DNA of 64,000 nt, taken from positions 2,418,001 to 2,482,000 of the forward strand of contig NZ_CP049786.1 of the NCBI RefSeq assembly GCF_011290365.1, in the 5' to 3' direction. The notes beneath the pieces were generated by a model, which saw only the letters and a program-made list of their open reading frames with translations, had not been told where the DNA came from and ran no database searches. The stretch's first letter is position 1, and each line of letters opens with the position of its first letter. The DNA comes from Leclercia sp. 29361. Lineage in GTDB: Bacteria; Pseudomonadota; Gammaproteobacteria; Enterobacterales; Enterobacteriaceae. Both the position numbers and the translations under genes were made by a program. This document shows, one piece after another, positions 24,891 to 33,006 of the stretch.

Positions 24891-27005
24891 ATGAAAATCT
24901 TTTCTGCCCGTAAGGCAACGCTTCCCCTGCTGTTGGTTCCTGTTATTTTGTCTCCTGTCACCACCCTGGCGGCAGAAGAGCAGACCATGATCGTCAGCGC
25001 GTCGCCACAAACGCTCTCTGAGCTGGATACCCCTGCTGCGGTCAGCGTGGTCAACGGCGACGATATGCGCCACGCCACCCCGCGTATTAATCTCTCTGAA
25101 ACGCTTGGCAGCGTGCCGGGACTGCAAATCCAGAACCGACAGAACTACGCCCAGGATCTGCAGTTATCGACCCGTGGTTTCGGTGCGCGTTCCACCTTCG
25201 GGGTGCGCGGTATTCGCCTCTATGTCGACGGGATCCCGGCCACCATGCCGGACGGCCAGGGGCAAACGTCCAATATCGATCTTAACAGCATCGAGAGCGT
25301 CGAGGTCCTGCGCGGGCCGTTCTCCGCCCTGTACGGCAACGCTTCGGGCGGCGTGATAAACATGACCACCGAAACCGGACGCCAGCCTAATACCGTGGAG
25401 GCCAGCAGCTATTACGGCAGCTACGGCAGCTGGCGCTACGGCATGAAGGCCACCGGCGCGATGGGCGACGGCACTCAGCCAGGGGATGTGGATTACACCG
25501 TCTCCACCACCCGCTTCACCACCCACGGTTATCGCGATCACAGCGGCGCGCGTAAAAACCTCGCCAACGCCAAACTGGGCGTGCGTATCGACGACGCCAG
25601 CAAGCTGACCCTGATTTTCAACAGCGTGGATATGAAAGCCAACGATCCCGGCGGCCTGGACTATCAGGAGTGGCGGGATAACCCGCGCCAGTCCCCGCGC
25701 GGGGATCAGTACAACACCCGTAAGACCATCAAGCAGACCCAGGCTGGCCTGCGCTATGAGCGCCAGCTGAGCGCGCAGGACGACCTCAGCGTGATGGCCT
25801 ATGCGGGCGAACGCGAGATGACTCAGTACCAGTCGATTCCGTACCAGCCCCAGCTGCGTCCTACCCACGCGGGCGGCGTGATCGACATGCAGCGCCACTA
25901 CCAGGGGATCGACACCCGCTGGACCCACCGCGGGGAGCTGCTGGTACCGATGACCTTCACCACCGGCCTGAACTACGAAAACCTGAGTGAAGATCGTCGC
26001 GGCTATGAAAACTACGTGATGAACAACGGGACTCCGGACTACGGCGTGAAAGGGGCGAAACGCCGCGACGAGCGCAACCTGATGTGGAACGTCGATCCCT
26101 ACCTGCAAACCAACTGGCAGCTGACGGATAAGCTCTCCCTCGACGCAGGCGTGCGCTACAGCTCCGTATGGTTCGACTCGAACGACCACTATGTGCAGGG
26201 TGCCAACGGCGATGACAGCGGCGAAGCCAGCTATCACAAATGGCTCCCGGCAGGTGCGCTGAAGTACCGCGTGACCGACGCATGGAACCTGTATGCCGCC
26301 GCAGGCCGTGGTTTTGAGACCCCGACCATCAACGAACTCTCCTACCGCACCGATAATCAGAGCGGCCTGAACTTCGGCCTCAAGCCGTCCACCAACAACA
26401 CGTATGAAGTGGGGAGCAAAACGCGGATCGGCAACGGCCTGTTCACCGCGGCACTGTTCCGTACCGATACTGACGATGAGATCGTGGTGGACGCCAGCGC
26501 AGGCGGACGCACCAGCTACAAAAACGCCGGGAAAACCCGTCGTCAGGGCGTGGAGCTCGGCCTTGACCAGCAGTTTGCCGAGAACTGGAAGCTGAAAATG
26601 GCGTGGACCTACCTGGATGCTACCTACCGCAGCAACGTCTGCGGCGACGCAGACTGTAACGGCAACCGGATGCCAGGCATTGCGCGCAACATGGGCTATG
26701 CCTCGTTTGGCTGGCAGCCTGAAGAGGGCTGGTATGCGGGATCGGATGTGCGTTACATGAGTGACATCGAGGCCGATGACGAGAATAACGCCAAAGCGCC
26801 CTCTTATACCGTCGTGGGTCTGAACACCGGCTATAAGATGAATCTGGGTAACTGGGGGATGGATGTTTTTGGTCGCGTGGATAACCTGTTCGATAAAGAA
26901 TATATCGGGTCGGTGATCGTTAATGAATCCAATGGACGTTATTACGAACCGGCGCCAGGACGTAATTATGGCGTTGGGTTATCAATCTCTTACCGCTTTG
27001 AGTAA
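24891..27005 (+). CDS. pqqU: TonB-dependent outer-membrane receptor PqqU (YncD)
   Basis: A 704-residue TonB-dependent receptor when started at MKIFSARKATLPLL, matching the E. coli YncD start; an earlier in-frame ATG adds 28 residues unlike a signal peptide. It has a signal peptide, a TonB-box-like segment (EQTMIVSAS), a plug domain (DTPAAVSVVNGDDMRHATPRINLSETLGSVPGLQIQNR) and a 22-strand barrel ending GVGLSISYRFE with a terminal aromatic residue before Glu. E. coli YncD/PqqU takes up pyrroloquinoline quinone, and close identity here supports that substrate. It has a Fur-like site upstream and a stem-loop downstream. Confidence 0.92.
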   Translation: MKIFSARKATLPLLLVPVILSPVTTLAAEEQTMIVSASPQTLSELDTPAAVSVVNGDDMRHATPRINLSETLGSVPGLQIQNRQNYAQDLQLSTRGFGARSTFGVRGIRLYVDGIPATMPDGQGQTSNIDLNSIESVEVLRGPFSALYGNASGGVINMTTETGRQPNTVEASSYYGSYGSWRYGMKATGAMGDGTQPGDVDYTVSTTRFTTHGYRDHSGARKNLANAKLGVRIDDASKLTLIFNSVDMKANDPGGLDYQEWRDNPRQSPRGDQYNTRKTIKQTQAGLRYERQLSAQDDLSVMAYAGEREMTQYQSIPYQPQLRPTHAGGVIDMQRHYQGIDTRWTHRGELLVPMTFTTGLNYENLSEDRRGYENYVMNNGTPDYGVKGAKRRDERNLMWNVDPYLQTNWQLTDKLSLDAGVRYSSVWFDSNDHYVQGANGDDSGEASYHKWLPAGALKYRVTDAWNLYAAAGRGFETPTINELSYRTDNQSGLNFGLKPSTNNTYEVGSKTRIGNGLFTAALFRTDTDDEIVVDASAGGRTSYKNAGKTRRQGVELGLDQQFAENWKLKMAWTYLDATYRSNVCGDADCNGNRMPGIARNMGYASFGWQPEEGWYAGSDVRYMSDIEADDENNAKAPSYTVVGLNTGYKMNLGNWGMDVFGRVDNLFDKEYIGSVIVNESNGRYYEPAPGRNYGVGLSISYRFE

Positions 27006-27011
27006 TTAAAC

Positions 27012-27039
27012 TACCCGGCAGGCATTCGTCTGCCGGGTA
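27012..27039 (+). terminator. Stem-loop after pqqU/yncD
   Basis: TACCCGGCAG-GCATTCGT-CTGCCGGGTA, 7 bp after the stop. There is no strong T-run, so it may act as an mRNA-stabilising stem or a weak terminator. Confidence 0.6.
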
Positions 27040-27094
27040 TAAACAAGCGAAGCGGTAATATTAAAAAATATAGCGTTTCGCTGGCGGTTAAATA

Positions 27095-27763
27095 TTAAGC
27101 TAAATATTGTTGCAGCAGCAGGTTATTCGCTTTGTCCACGACCTCAGCGACGGCGGCGCGGCACCGTTCAACATCGCGTTTCTCCAGCGCGTCGATCAAT
27201 TCATCATAGCGATAGGTGGTCGCAGGAAGTTCGATATCCTGATCGTACCAGTAGCTAAAGCAGGGACCGATCCGCATCCACAGCTGTTCGATCAGGGTAC
27301 AAAGCGTTGGCATTTCTGCGTGTTTGTACAGGGTAAAGCGGAAGATGCGGTTGGCCTCCAGAGACTTCTCCACATCGTTGTTGCTCATGGCGTCGTGAAA
27401 CGCCTCACTGAGTTTACGCAACTCCTCTAGCTTGCTGTCCGTCATGCGTTCGCAGGCGGCGGCAACGGCCAACATCTCCAGCTCCCGACGGATGCGGTTG
27501 ACCTCGTCATACCCTACCTGTGTCACTTCAGGCACCAGAAAGGCCTGAGCCGGTGCAGCGTGCAGTACGCCTGCGGAGACCAACCGCAGTAGTGCTTCAC
27601 GAACCGGAGTAATACTGGTGCCTAATTTATCGGCAATCTCTTTCGTCACAAGACGTGACCCTGGCCTAAGCGAACCGGCAATTAACGCCCCTTTTAGCGC
27701 CACTTCCACCTGAGTCGTCAGACTCATGCGCTGCGCTTTTTCAATATTATCCAAATCAAGCAT
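27095..27763 (-). CDS. mcbR: GntR-family (FadR-type) regulator, McbR-like
   Basis: A 222-residue GntR regulator, close in length to E. coli McbR (221). The winged helix domain holds LRPGSRLVTKEIADKLGTSITPVREALLRLVSAGVLHAAPAQAFLVPEV, and an FCD-type ligand domain follows. The ATG at 27763 has AGGA 7 bp upstream; a TTG 39 bp earlier is less likely. The shared SITPVREALLRLVS and APAQAF stretches and the position between yncD and curA match E. coli mcbR, a regulator of biofilm and colanic acid genes. Similarity is moderate, so a paralogous function is possible. Confidence 0.78.
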   Translation of the reverse strand: MLDLDNIEKAQRMSLTTQVEVALKGALIAGSLRPGSRLVTKEIADKLGTSITPVREALLRLVSAGVLHAAPAQAFLVPEVTQVGYDEVNRIRRELEMLAVAAACERMTDSKLEELRKLSEAFHDAMSNNDVEKSLEANRIFRFTLYKHAEMPTLCTLIEQLWMRIGPCFSYWYDQDIELPATTYRYDELIDALEKRDVERCRAAVAEVVDKANNLLLQQYLA

Positions 27764-27986
27764 GTTCAATTCCTGTAACAGATGCAAAACGCGCTTTGCC
27801 AAATGGGCAAAAGGCGTGAAGCGACGCGTGATGATATATCCTGTATCGGCATGCCTGGTATTCTTGACCGCATAAAAACAGAACTAAAATTAATTGATTT
27901 CTTTAGGTATCTCATCCGTCAATTTTGCGGCTGAGTTATTGTAGACATGTATTATTAAAGACGTTATTCAGAATTTTGCATAGTCC

Positions 27987-28012
27987 GTAAGGGCGGTTTT
28001 ACCCGCCCTTAC
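27987..28012. terminator. Stem-loop downstream of curA
   Basis: GTAAGGGCGG-TTTTAC-CCGCCCTTAC lies 8 bp after the curA stop. The perfect 10-bp arms suggest a terminator for curA. Confidence 0.65.
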
Positions 28013-28020
28013 AAGTACTA

Positions 28021-29058
28021 TTAGTTATCCTTCGCGACGCGTATCACGACTTTGCCGAAATTTTTACCTTCCAGCAGACCAATCAGCGACTGCGGGGCAT
28101 TGTCCAGCCCATCAACCACTTGCTCGCGGTAGTGGATTTTGCCCTCGTTGACCCAACGGCCCATCTCCTGCTGAAACTCTTTGATGCGATGGCCATAGTC
28201 CTGGTTAATGATAAAGCCCTGCATGCGAATACGTTTTTTCAGCAACGTCCCCATCAGCAGTGGCAGCCTGTCCGGGCCGTCCGGCAGGGCGTCGTTGTTG
28301 TACCCACTCACCAGACCACACACCGGCACCCGCGCCCCGGTGTTTAACAGCGGCAGTACGGCGTCGAACACCTTCCCGCCCACGTTTTCGTAATAGACGT
28401 CGATCCCCGTCTGGCAGGCCTTAGCCAGCTGGTCAGCAAAATCGGCGGCATGGTGATCGATACACTGGTCAAAGCCCAGCACCTCGGTCGCATGGCGACA
28501 TTTCTCCGCGCCCCCGGCAATACCGACTACCCGGCAGCCTTTCAGCTTGCCAATCTGCCCGACGGTAGCCCCCACCGGACCGGTTGCGGCCGCCACCACC
28601 AGGGTTTCGCCCTCTTTAGGCTGGCCAATATCCAGCAACCCCATGTAGGCGGTAAAGCCAGGCATTCCCAGCACTCCCAGCGCCCAGGAGGGACGCTCAG
28701 GGTTATCGCCCAGCTTGACCAGATCCTTGCCGTCGGAGACGTCATACTCCTGCCAGCCGCTGTAGCCGAGCACCCATTCACCGGCTTTATAGTCCGGGTG
28801 ATTAGACTGCTCAACGCGGCTGACCGTGCCGCCCACCATCACCGCCCCGATCTCCACCGGCGGCGAGTAGGATGGCGCATCGCTCATGCGGCCACGCATA
28901 TAGGGGTCCAGCGACAGCCAGATGGTACGGAGCAGGATCTGCCCTTCAGCCAGCGGAGGAACAGAACGCTCCTCCAGGCGAAAATTATCGGCAACCGGGG
29001 CGCCCTTTGGACGCGAAGCGAGAACCCAACGACGGTTTGGTGTAGAAGGCTGACTCAT
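28021..29058 (-). CDS. curA: NADPH-dependent curcumin/alkenal reductase CurA
   Basis: A 345-residue medium-chain dehydrogenase/reductase of the alkenal reductase group, the same length as E. coli CurA (YncB). It has SLDPYMRGRMSDAPSYSPPVEIG, the Rossmann motif AAATGPVGATVGQIGKLKGCRVVGIAGGAEKC and YYENVGGKVFDAVLPLL. CurA reduces the double bonds of curcumin and other alpha,beta-unsaturated ketones with NADPH in the cytoplasm. The ATG at 29058 with GGAG 6 bp upstream was chosen over one 21 bp earlier. It neighbours the mcbR-like gene as in E. coli. Confidence 0.94.
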   Translation of the reverse strand: MSQPSTPNRRWVLASRPKGAPVADNFRLEERSVPPLAEGQILLRTIWLSLDPYMRGRMSDAPSYSPPVEIGAVMVGGTVSRVEQSNHPDYKAGEWVLGYSGWQEYDVSDGKDLVKLGDNPERPSWALGVLGMPGFTAYMGLLDIGQPKEGETLVVAAATGPVGATVGQIGKLKGCRVVGIAGGAEKCRHATEVLGFDQCIDHHAADFADQLAKACQTGIDVYYENVGGKVFDAVLPLLNTGARVPVCGLVSGYNNDALPDGPDRLPLLMGTLLKKRIRMQGFIINQDYGHRIKEFQQEMGRWVNEGKIHYREQVVDGLDNAPQSLIGLLEGKNFGKVVIRVAKDN

Positions 29059-29123
29059 ATATGACTCCAGATTACACAAATGTCCTTAGAGACTAGCTGC
29101 ATATCCTCCAGCCTGCCTTCGCA

Positions 29124-29699
29124 TTACGAGCCGGATTGATTGAGCCGTACCACCAGATACACACAGGGTTCGCGACTCTCGTTGATAAAACGACAGTCGT
29201 TCGGCGGCCCCAGTTCCAGGCAATCCCCGGCGCGCATTTCGTGGCGGGTATCGCCTTCCTGAAAGACCAGTTCACCCGACTGCAGCCAGATCAGCTGGCG
29301 TGCAAGGGCATAAGAGGAGGCAGGCATCGGTACATCGCTCCCCCCGGGAAGTTCAACCTGCACCATATCAATAGGCAGATCGCTGCGAGGTGAGACATGA
29401 CGACGCAGATAGTGCGTTTGCGGGTCGCGCCAGACCGGCTGGTTGGCAAAGCGTAACAGCTTGCCTTCCTGCAGTTCAGCGCGCGCGATAAGCGTTGACA
29501 TACTGATGCCAAACGCGCCGGAGAGACGGGCCAGCAGCGTGGCCGTCGGGCTGCTCTCTGCGCGTTCAATTTTATGGATCATCGCTCGTGAAACACCGGC
29601 GCGTTCCGCGAGCTCGCTCAGCGACCAGCCGCGGGCTTCACGCTCCAGCCGGATGCGGGCGCTGATCCGTTGATTGATATTGTCTGGCATAGTTGTCAT
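29124..29699 (-). CDS. XRE-family regulator with cupin domain
   Basis: A 191-residue protein. Residues 10-65 are an XRE helix-turn-helix (RLEREARGWSLSELAERAGVSRAMIHKIERAESSPTATLLARLSGAFGISMSTLI). Residues 110-185 form a cupin (PASSYALARQLIWLQSGELVFQEGDTRHEMRAGDCLELGPPNDCRFINES). This architecture is shared with SutR/PuuR types that sense small metabolites. It is divergent from mnaT, and the gap carries the motif ACTATAGTGAA near both ends (29708-29718 and 29819-29829). It probably controls mnaT-ydcZ and itself. I do not recall it at this spot in E. coli K-12. Confidence 0.85.
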   Translation of the reverse strand: MTTMPDNINQRISARIRLEREARGWSLSELAERAGVSRAMIHKIERAESSPTATLLARLSGAFGISMSTLIARAELQEGKLLRFANQPVWRDPQTHYLRRHVSPRSDLPIDMVQVELPGGSDVPMPASSYALARQLIWLQSGELVFQEGDTRHEMRAGDCLELGPPNDCRFINESREPCVYLVVRLNQSGS

Positions 29700-29707
29700 C
29701 GCGTAAT

Positions 29708-29829
29708 ACTATAGTGAAAGTAATGGATTACAAGGCGCTTTTTTACATAACAAAAAGATATGACTTATAGCATAGTGCTAAGTCAGCCACTCTGTGTAAT
29801 ATTTTGACAATACGTACCACTATAGTGAA
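29708..29829. promoter_or_regulatory. Repeated ACTATAGTGAA motif in the XRE-cupin/mnaT promoter region
   Basis: ACTATAGTGAA occurs at 29708-29718 and 29819-29829, the second inside the palindrome CACTATAGTG (29818-29827). The copies lie 9 bp upstream of the regulator start and 22 bp upstream of the mnaT start, so they are candidate operators. Part of each could instead serve as a -10 element. Confidence 0.5.
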
Positions 29830-29851
29830 CACATTCAGCCCGAGGATCCCT

Positions 29852-30370
29852 ATGATTATTCGTCACGCCTGCAAAGAGGATTGCGCCGCCATCGGTGAAA
29901 TTTATAACCACGCGGTGCTGCACACCGCCGCGATCTGGAACGATGCCACGGTGGATACTGATAACCGTATCGCATGGTTCGAAGCGCGCCAGCTGGTGGG
30001 GTATCCGGTGCTGGTAAGCGAGGAGAATGAGGTGGTGACGGGCTATGCCTCGTTCGGTGACTGGCGCGCCTTTGACGGCTTTCGTCATACCGTGGAGCAC
30101 TCGGTGTACGTTCACCCGGACCACCAGGGCAAAGGCATTGGTCGCGAGCTGATGAAGGTCCTGATCGCAGAAGCGCGGCGCATTGGCAAACACGTGATGG
30201 TGGCAGGCATTGAAGCGCAGAACAGCGCCTCCCTTCATCTGCATGAGACGCTGGGCTTTGTCACCACCGGACAGATGCCGCAGGTGGGCACCAAGTTTGG
30301 CCGCTGGCTGGATCTGACCTTCATGCAGTTACAGCTCGACGAGCGCAGTGACCCGGATAACATCGGATGA
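29852..30370 (+). CDS. mnaT: L-amino acid N-acetyltransferase MnaT (methionine sulfone/sulfoximine)
   Basis: A 172-residue GNAT acetyltransferase very close to E. coli MnaT (YncA). It has IYNHAVLHTAAIWNDATVDTDNRIAWFEARQLVGYPVLVSEE and the acetyl-CoA motif VEHSVYVHPDHQGKGIGRELMKVLI. The family acetylates methionine sulfoximine, methionine sulfone and phosphinothricin-like compounds, a detoxifying step. The ATG at 29852 has GAGG 6 bp upstream; a longer frame from 29804 lacks this. The stop overlaps the ydcZ start by 4 bp. Confidence 0.92.
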   Translation: MIIRHACKEDCAAIGEIYNHAVLHTAAIWNDATVDTDNRIAWFEARQLVGYPVLVSEENEVVTGYASFGDWRAFDGFRHTVEHSVYVHPDHQGKGIGRELMKVLIAEARRIGKHVMVAGIEAQNSASLHLHETLGFVTTGQMPQVGTKFGRWLDLTFMQLQLDERSDPDNIG

Positions 30371-30816
30371 ATCACTCCCTGACGCTGGTGTTTCTGGTGG
30401 CGGCAGGCATTGGCCTGGTGGTGCAGAACACCCTGATGGTGCGCATTACCCAGACCTCGAGCACCATTCTTATCGCCATGCTGCTCAACTCGCTGGTGGG
30501 GATTGTGCTGTTTGTGTCGATCCTGCTGATTAAAAACGGCGTGGCCGGGTTCAGCGAGCTGGTGCATACGGTGCGCTGGTGGACCTTAATCCCTGGCCTG
30601 CTGGGGTCGTTTTTCGTTTTTGCCAGCATCAGCGGGTATCAGTATGTCGGGGCCGCGACGACCATTGCGGTGCTGGTTGCCAGCCAGTTGATTGGCGGTC
30701 TGGTAATGGACGTGGTGCGCAGTCAGGGGGTGCCGCTGAAGGCGCTGATCGGCCCGGTTTGCGGCGCGGTGCTGCTGGTCATTGGCGCCTGGCTGGTGGC
30801 AAGGCGCTCATTCTGA
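30367..30816 (+). CDS. ydcZ: DMT-type inner-membrane protein YdcZ
   Basis: A 149-residue membrane protein with about five hydrophobic segments (LTLVFLVAAGIGLVVQNTLMV; IAMLLNSLVGIVLFVSILLI; IAVLVASQLIGGLVMDVV; LIGPVCGAVLLVIGAWLVARR). It belongs to the DUF606/YdcZ group, half-size relatives of the drug/metabolite transporters. It overlaps mnaT (ATGA), so it may export or import a substrate of that acetyltransferase. Function is unknown in E. coli. Confidence 0.88.
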   Translation: MNHSLTLVFLVAAGIGLVVQNTLMVRITQTSSTILIAMLLNSLVGIVLFVSILLIKNGVAGFSELVHTVRWWTLIPGLLGSFFVFASISGYQYVGAATTIAVLVASQLIGGLVMDVVRSQGVPLKALIGPVCGAVLLVIGAWLVARRSF

Positions 30817-30818
30817 CA

Positions 30819-31052
30819 TCAGAGGATCACTCCGCCTTTGGTCAGGCTCTCCTCGCGGGCTTCTTGTTCCTCTTTATAGTGTTTACCGTGATGGGCGATG
30901 GTATTGCGCAGCCGCTGCTGCTGGGTATAGCGATCTTCCCGGCTGAGTTCGGTATCTTCGCTTAATTCGATTAGCAGCTCGTTCATATCAACGATCACGC
31001 TTTCCTCAACCGCCGCATCAACGCGGGCGATCACTTCCTCTAAATGTGACAT
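30819..31052 (-). CDS. ydcY: Small conserved protein YdcY
   Basis: A 77-residue protein matching E. coli YdcY (DUF2526): MSHLEEVIARVDAAVEESVIVDMNELLIELSEDTELSREDRYTQQQRLRNTIAHHGK. The ATG at 31052 has AAGGAG 5 bp upstream; a GTG 6 bp earlier was rejected. It is predicted helical, acidic and cytoplasmic. Function is unknown. It is convergent with ydcZ, with 2 bp between stops. Confidence 0.9.
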   Translation of the reverse strand: MSHLEEVIARVDAAVEESVIVDMNELLIELSEDTELSREDRYTQQQRLRNTIAHHGKHYKEEQEAREESLTKGGVIL

Positions 31053-31072
31053 TGTCACTCCTTATATTTTTT

Positions 31073-31109
31073 TCCCTCTCCCCTATGGGGAGAGGGTCAG
31101 GGTGAGGGG
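31073..31109 (+). repeat. Dispersed CCCTCTCCC palindrome, copy 3
   Basis: TTCCCTCTCCCC-TAT-GGGGAGAGGGTCAGGGTGAGGGG, in the gap between ydcY and the DppA-like gene. Confidence 0.75.
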
Positions 31110-31126
31110 CTCAGGCCGCACCAGAC

Positions 31127-32725
31127 TCAGTTAAGCTTCGCCTTCGAGAAATCGCTTCCCATCAGGCTGACGCTATACCCGCTGACGTTACTGCGGGTAG
31201 CATAGAAGGTTTTGCCGTTCGCCAGCGCAATCCACGGCGCCTGCTGGTAGAAGATCTCCTGCGCCTGGCTATAGAGCTTCGCGCGGGCAGCCGGGTCGCT
31301 GGTGAGCTTCGCTTTCTGGACCAGGTCATCATAGCCCTTGTCGCACCAGCGCGCAGCATTGGAGCCGGTTTTAATACTGTTGCAGCCCAGCAGTACATCA
31401 GCGAAGTTATCCGGGTCGCCGTTATCCGACATCCAGCCAAACAGCGCGCTGTCGTGCTCGCCTTTACGCATCCCGGAGAGATATTCGCCCCACTCATAGG
31501 AGACGATCTTCGCTTTAATCCCTATCTTCGCCCAGTCACTCTGGATCATCTCGGCAATACGGCGTGAGTTCGGGTTATAGGGACGCTGCACCGGCATCGA
31601 CCACAGGGTTACTTCCGCCCCCTGCTCCAGCCCGGCCTGTTTCAGCAGCGCTTTCGCTTTTTCCGGATCGTAACCGTAGTCCTGCAGATCCTTGTTAAAG
31701 CCCATCATATTCGGCGGGATCGGCGATTTTGCCACCGTGCCAGAGCCCATAAACACTGCGTTGATAATCGCTTTTTTATCGGTGGCGTAGTTCAGCGCCT
31801 GACGCACCAGTACGTTATCAAACGGTTTTTTCTCGGTGTTAAACGCCAGATAACCGACGTTCAGCGCATCCACCGAATGCAGGGTCAGATCGTTGTTTTT
31901 CTTAATCACATCAAACTGCACCGGTGATGGCGCAGGGATAATCTGGCACTCGTTGGTCTGCAGCTTCGCCAGACGGGTCTCAACGTTTGGCGTGATGGAG
32001 AAGATCAGATGTTTGGTCGGCACCTCGCCATCCCAGTAATTCGGGTTAGCCAGATAGCGGATCTGGGAATCGGTTTTGTACTGCTGAAGCACGTACGGCC
32101 CGGTACCGATCGGCCAGGTATCGACGTTCTCCGGGGTGCCTTTCTTCAGCATCGCGTCGGCATATTCCGCAGAGAGGATCGAGGCAAAGTCCATCCCCCA
32201 GTCAGCGAGGAACGCGGCATTCGGTTCGCTCAATACAAACTGAACGTGGGTATCATCTACCTTCTTCACCTCCTGGATTAGCTTATCCAGCCCGACGTCA
32301 TTGAAGTATTCATAGTTGCCCTGTGAGACCTTGTGGTACGGGTGATTAGGGTCTTTCTGACGCAGCACCGAGAAAATAACGTCGTCGGCATTAAAGTCGC
32401 GGGTCGGTTTGAAGAATTTATTGCTGTTGAACTTCACCCCTTTGCGCAGGGTAAAGGTATAGGTTTTGCCATCTGGCGAGATGGTCCAGGATTCTGCCAG
32501 CGACGGTACCGGGGTATTTTTGACCGGATCAAAGTTAATCAGGCGGTTATACAGTACTTGCGAACTGGCGACAAAGGTCGGGCCGGAGCTGGCGATCTGC
32601 GGGTTGAATGACTCAGGCGAAGCCTCTGAGCAATAGATAATGGTGTCGTTTTTCGCCGCCGAGGCGGCACCTGCCGGTAACAACGCGCTTAATGCCAGCG
32701 CGAGGAGCGTTTTCCCTGTAGACAT
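31127..32725 (-). CDS. DppA-family peptide ABC transporter binding protein (orphan)
   Basis: A periplasmic family 5 binding protein of 532 residues. Signal peptide LLALALSALLPAGAASAA is followed by IIYCSEASPESFNPQIASSGPTFVASSQVLYNRLINFDP and VTLWSMPVQRPYNPNSRRIAEMIQSDWAKIGIKAKIVSYEWGEYLSGMRKGEHD, the DppA signature region. The ATG at 32725 (AGGT 8 bp upstream) replaces a longer frame whose extra 26 residues do not look like a signal. No permease or ATPase gene is adjacent, so it must use another Dpp/Opp-type channel or act as a receptor, as DppA does for the Tap chemoreceptor. The 3' end of a paralogue lies at 63511. Confidence 0.88.
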   Translation of the reverse strand: MSTGKTLLALALSALLPAGAASAAKNDTIIYCSEASPESFNPQIASSGPTFVASSQVLYNRLINFDPVKNTPVPSLAESWTISPDGKTYTFTLRKGVKFNSNKFFKPTRDFNADDVIFSVLRQKDPNHPYHKVSQGNYEYFNDVGLDKLIQEVKKVDDTHVQFVLSEPNAAFLADWGMDFASILSAEYADAMLKKGTPENVDTWPIGTGPYVLQQYKTDSQIRYLANPNYWDGEVPTKHLIFSITPNVETRLAKLQTNECQIIPAPSPVQFDVIKKNNDLTLHSVDALNVGYLAFNTEKKPFDNVLVRQALNYATDKKAIINAVFMGSGTVAKSPIPPNMMGFNKDLQDYGYDPEKAKALLKQAGLEQGAEVTLWSMPVQRPYNPNSRRIAEMIQSDWAKIGIKAKIVSYEWGEYLSGMRKGEHDSALFGWMSDNGDPDNFADVLLGCNSIKTGSNAARWCDKGYDDLVQKAKLTSDPAARAKLYSQAQEIFYQQAPWIALANGKTFYATRSNVSGYSVSLMGSDFSKAKLN

Positions 32726-33006
32726 GTTTATTACCTGTTTGGTTTTATTATATAGAAGGGTAATAACAGCACAGCCCCTCTCCCCTGGCAAATAACGAAA
32801 CACTATCAGGTTATTCTAAAGCAGTTATTTCCGCTGATTTTACCACCAGCCGCGGGAGAGTGATTTGCCTTAAGGTACATTCAACGTCAAGCACTTTCCG
32901 CTGCCTCAATGCTGTAAGAAATCGCCGCTTTTGCCGTCTCTTCTGCCGTTTGCTTGCCCGCAGATTTCGTAAAGTAGACGCGTGAAAAAGTCTATGGGAC
33001 CAAATC

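Noticed and set aside
25164..26237. 357-codon open frame antisense to the TonB-dependent receptor
   Set aside because: No domain pattern and fully inside pqqU/yncD.
32726..33006. Sigma-28 promoter for srfABC
   Set aside because: I looked for TAAA-N15-GCCGATAA because of the suspected flagellar link; only poor partial matches with wrong spacing were found.
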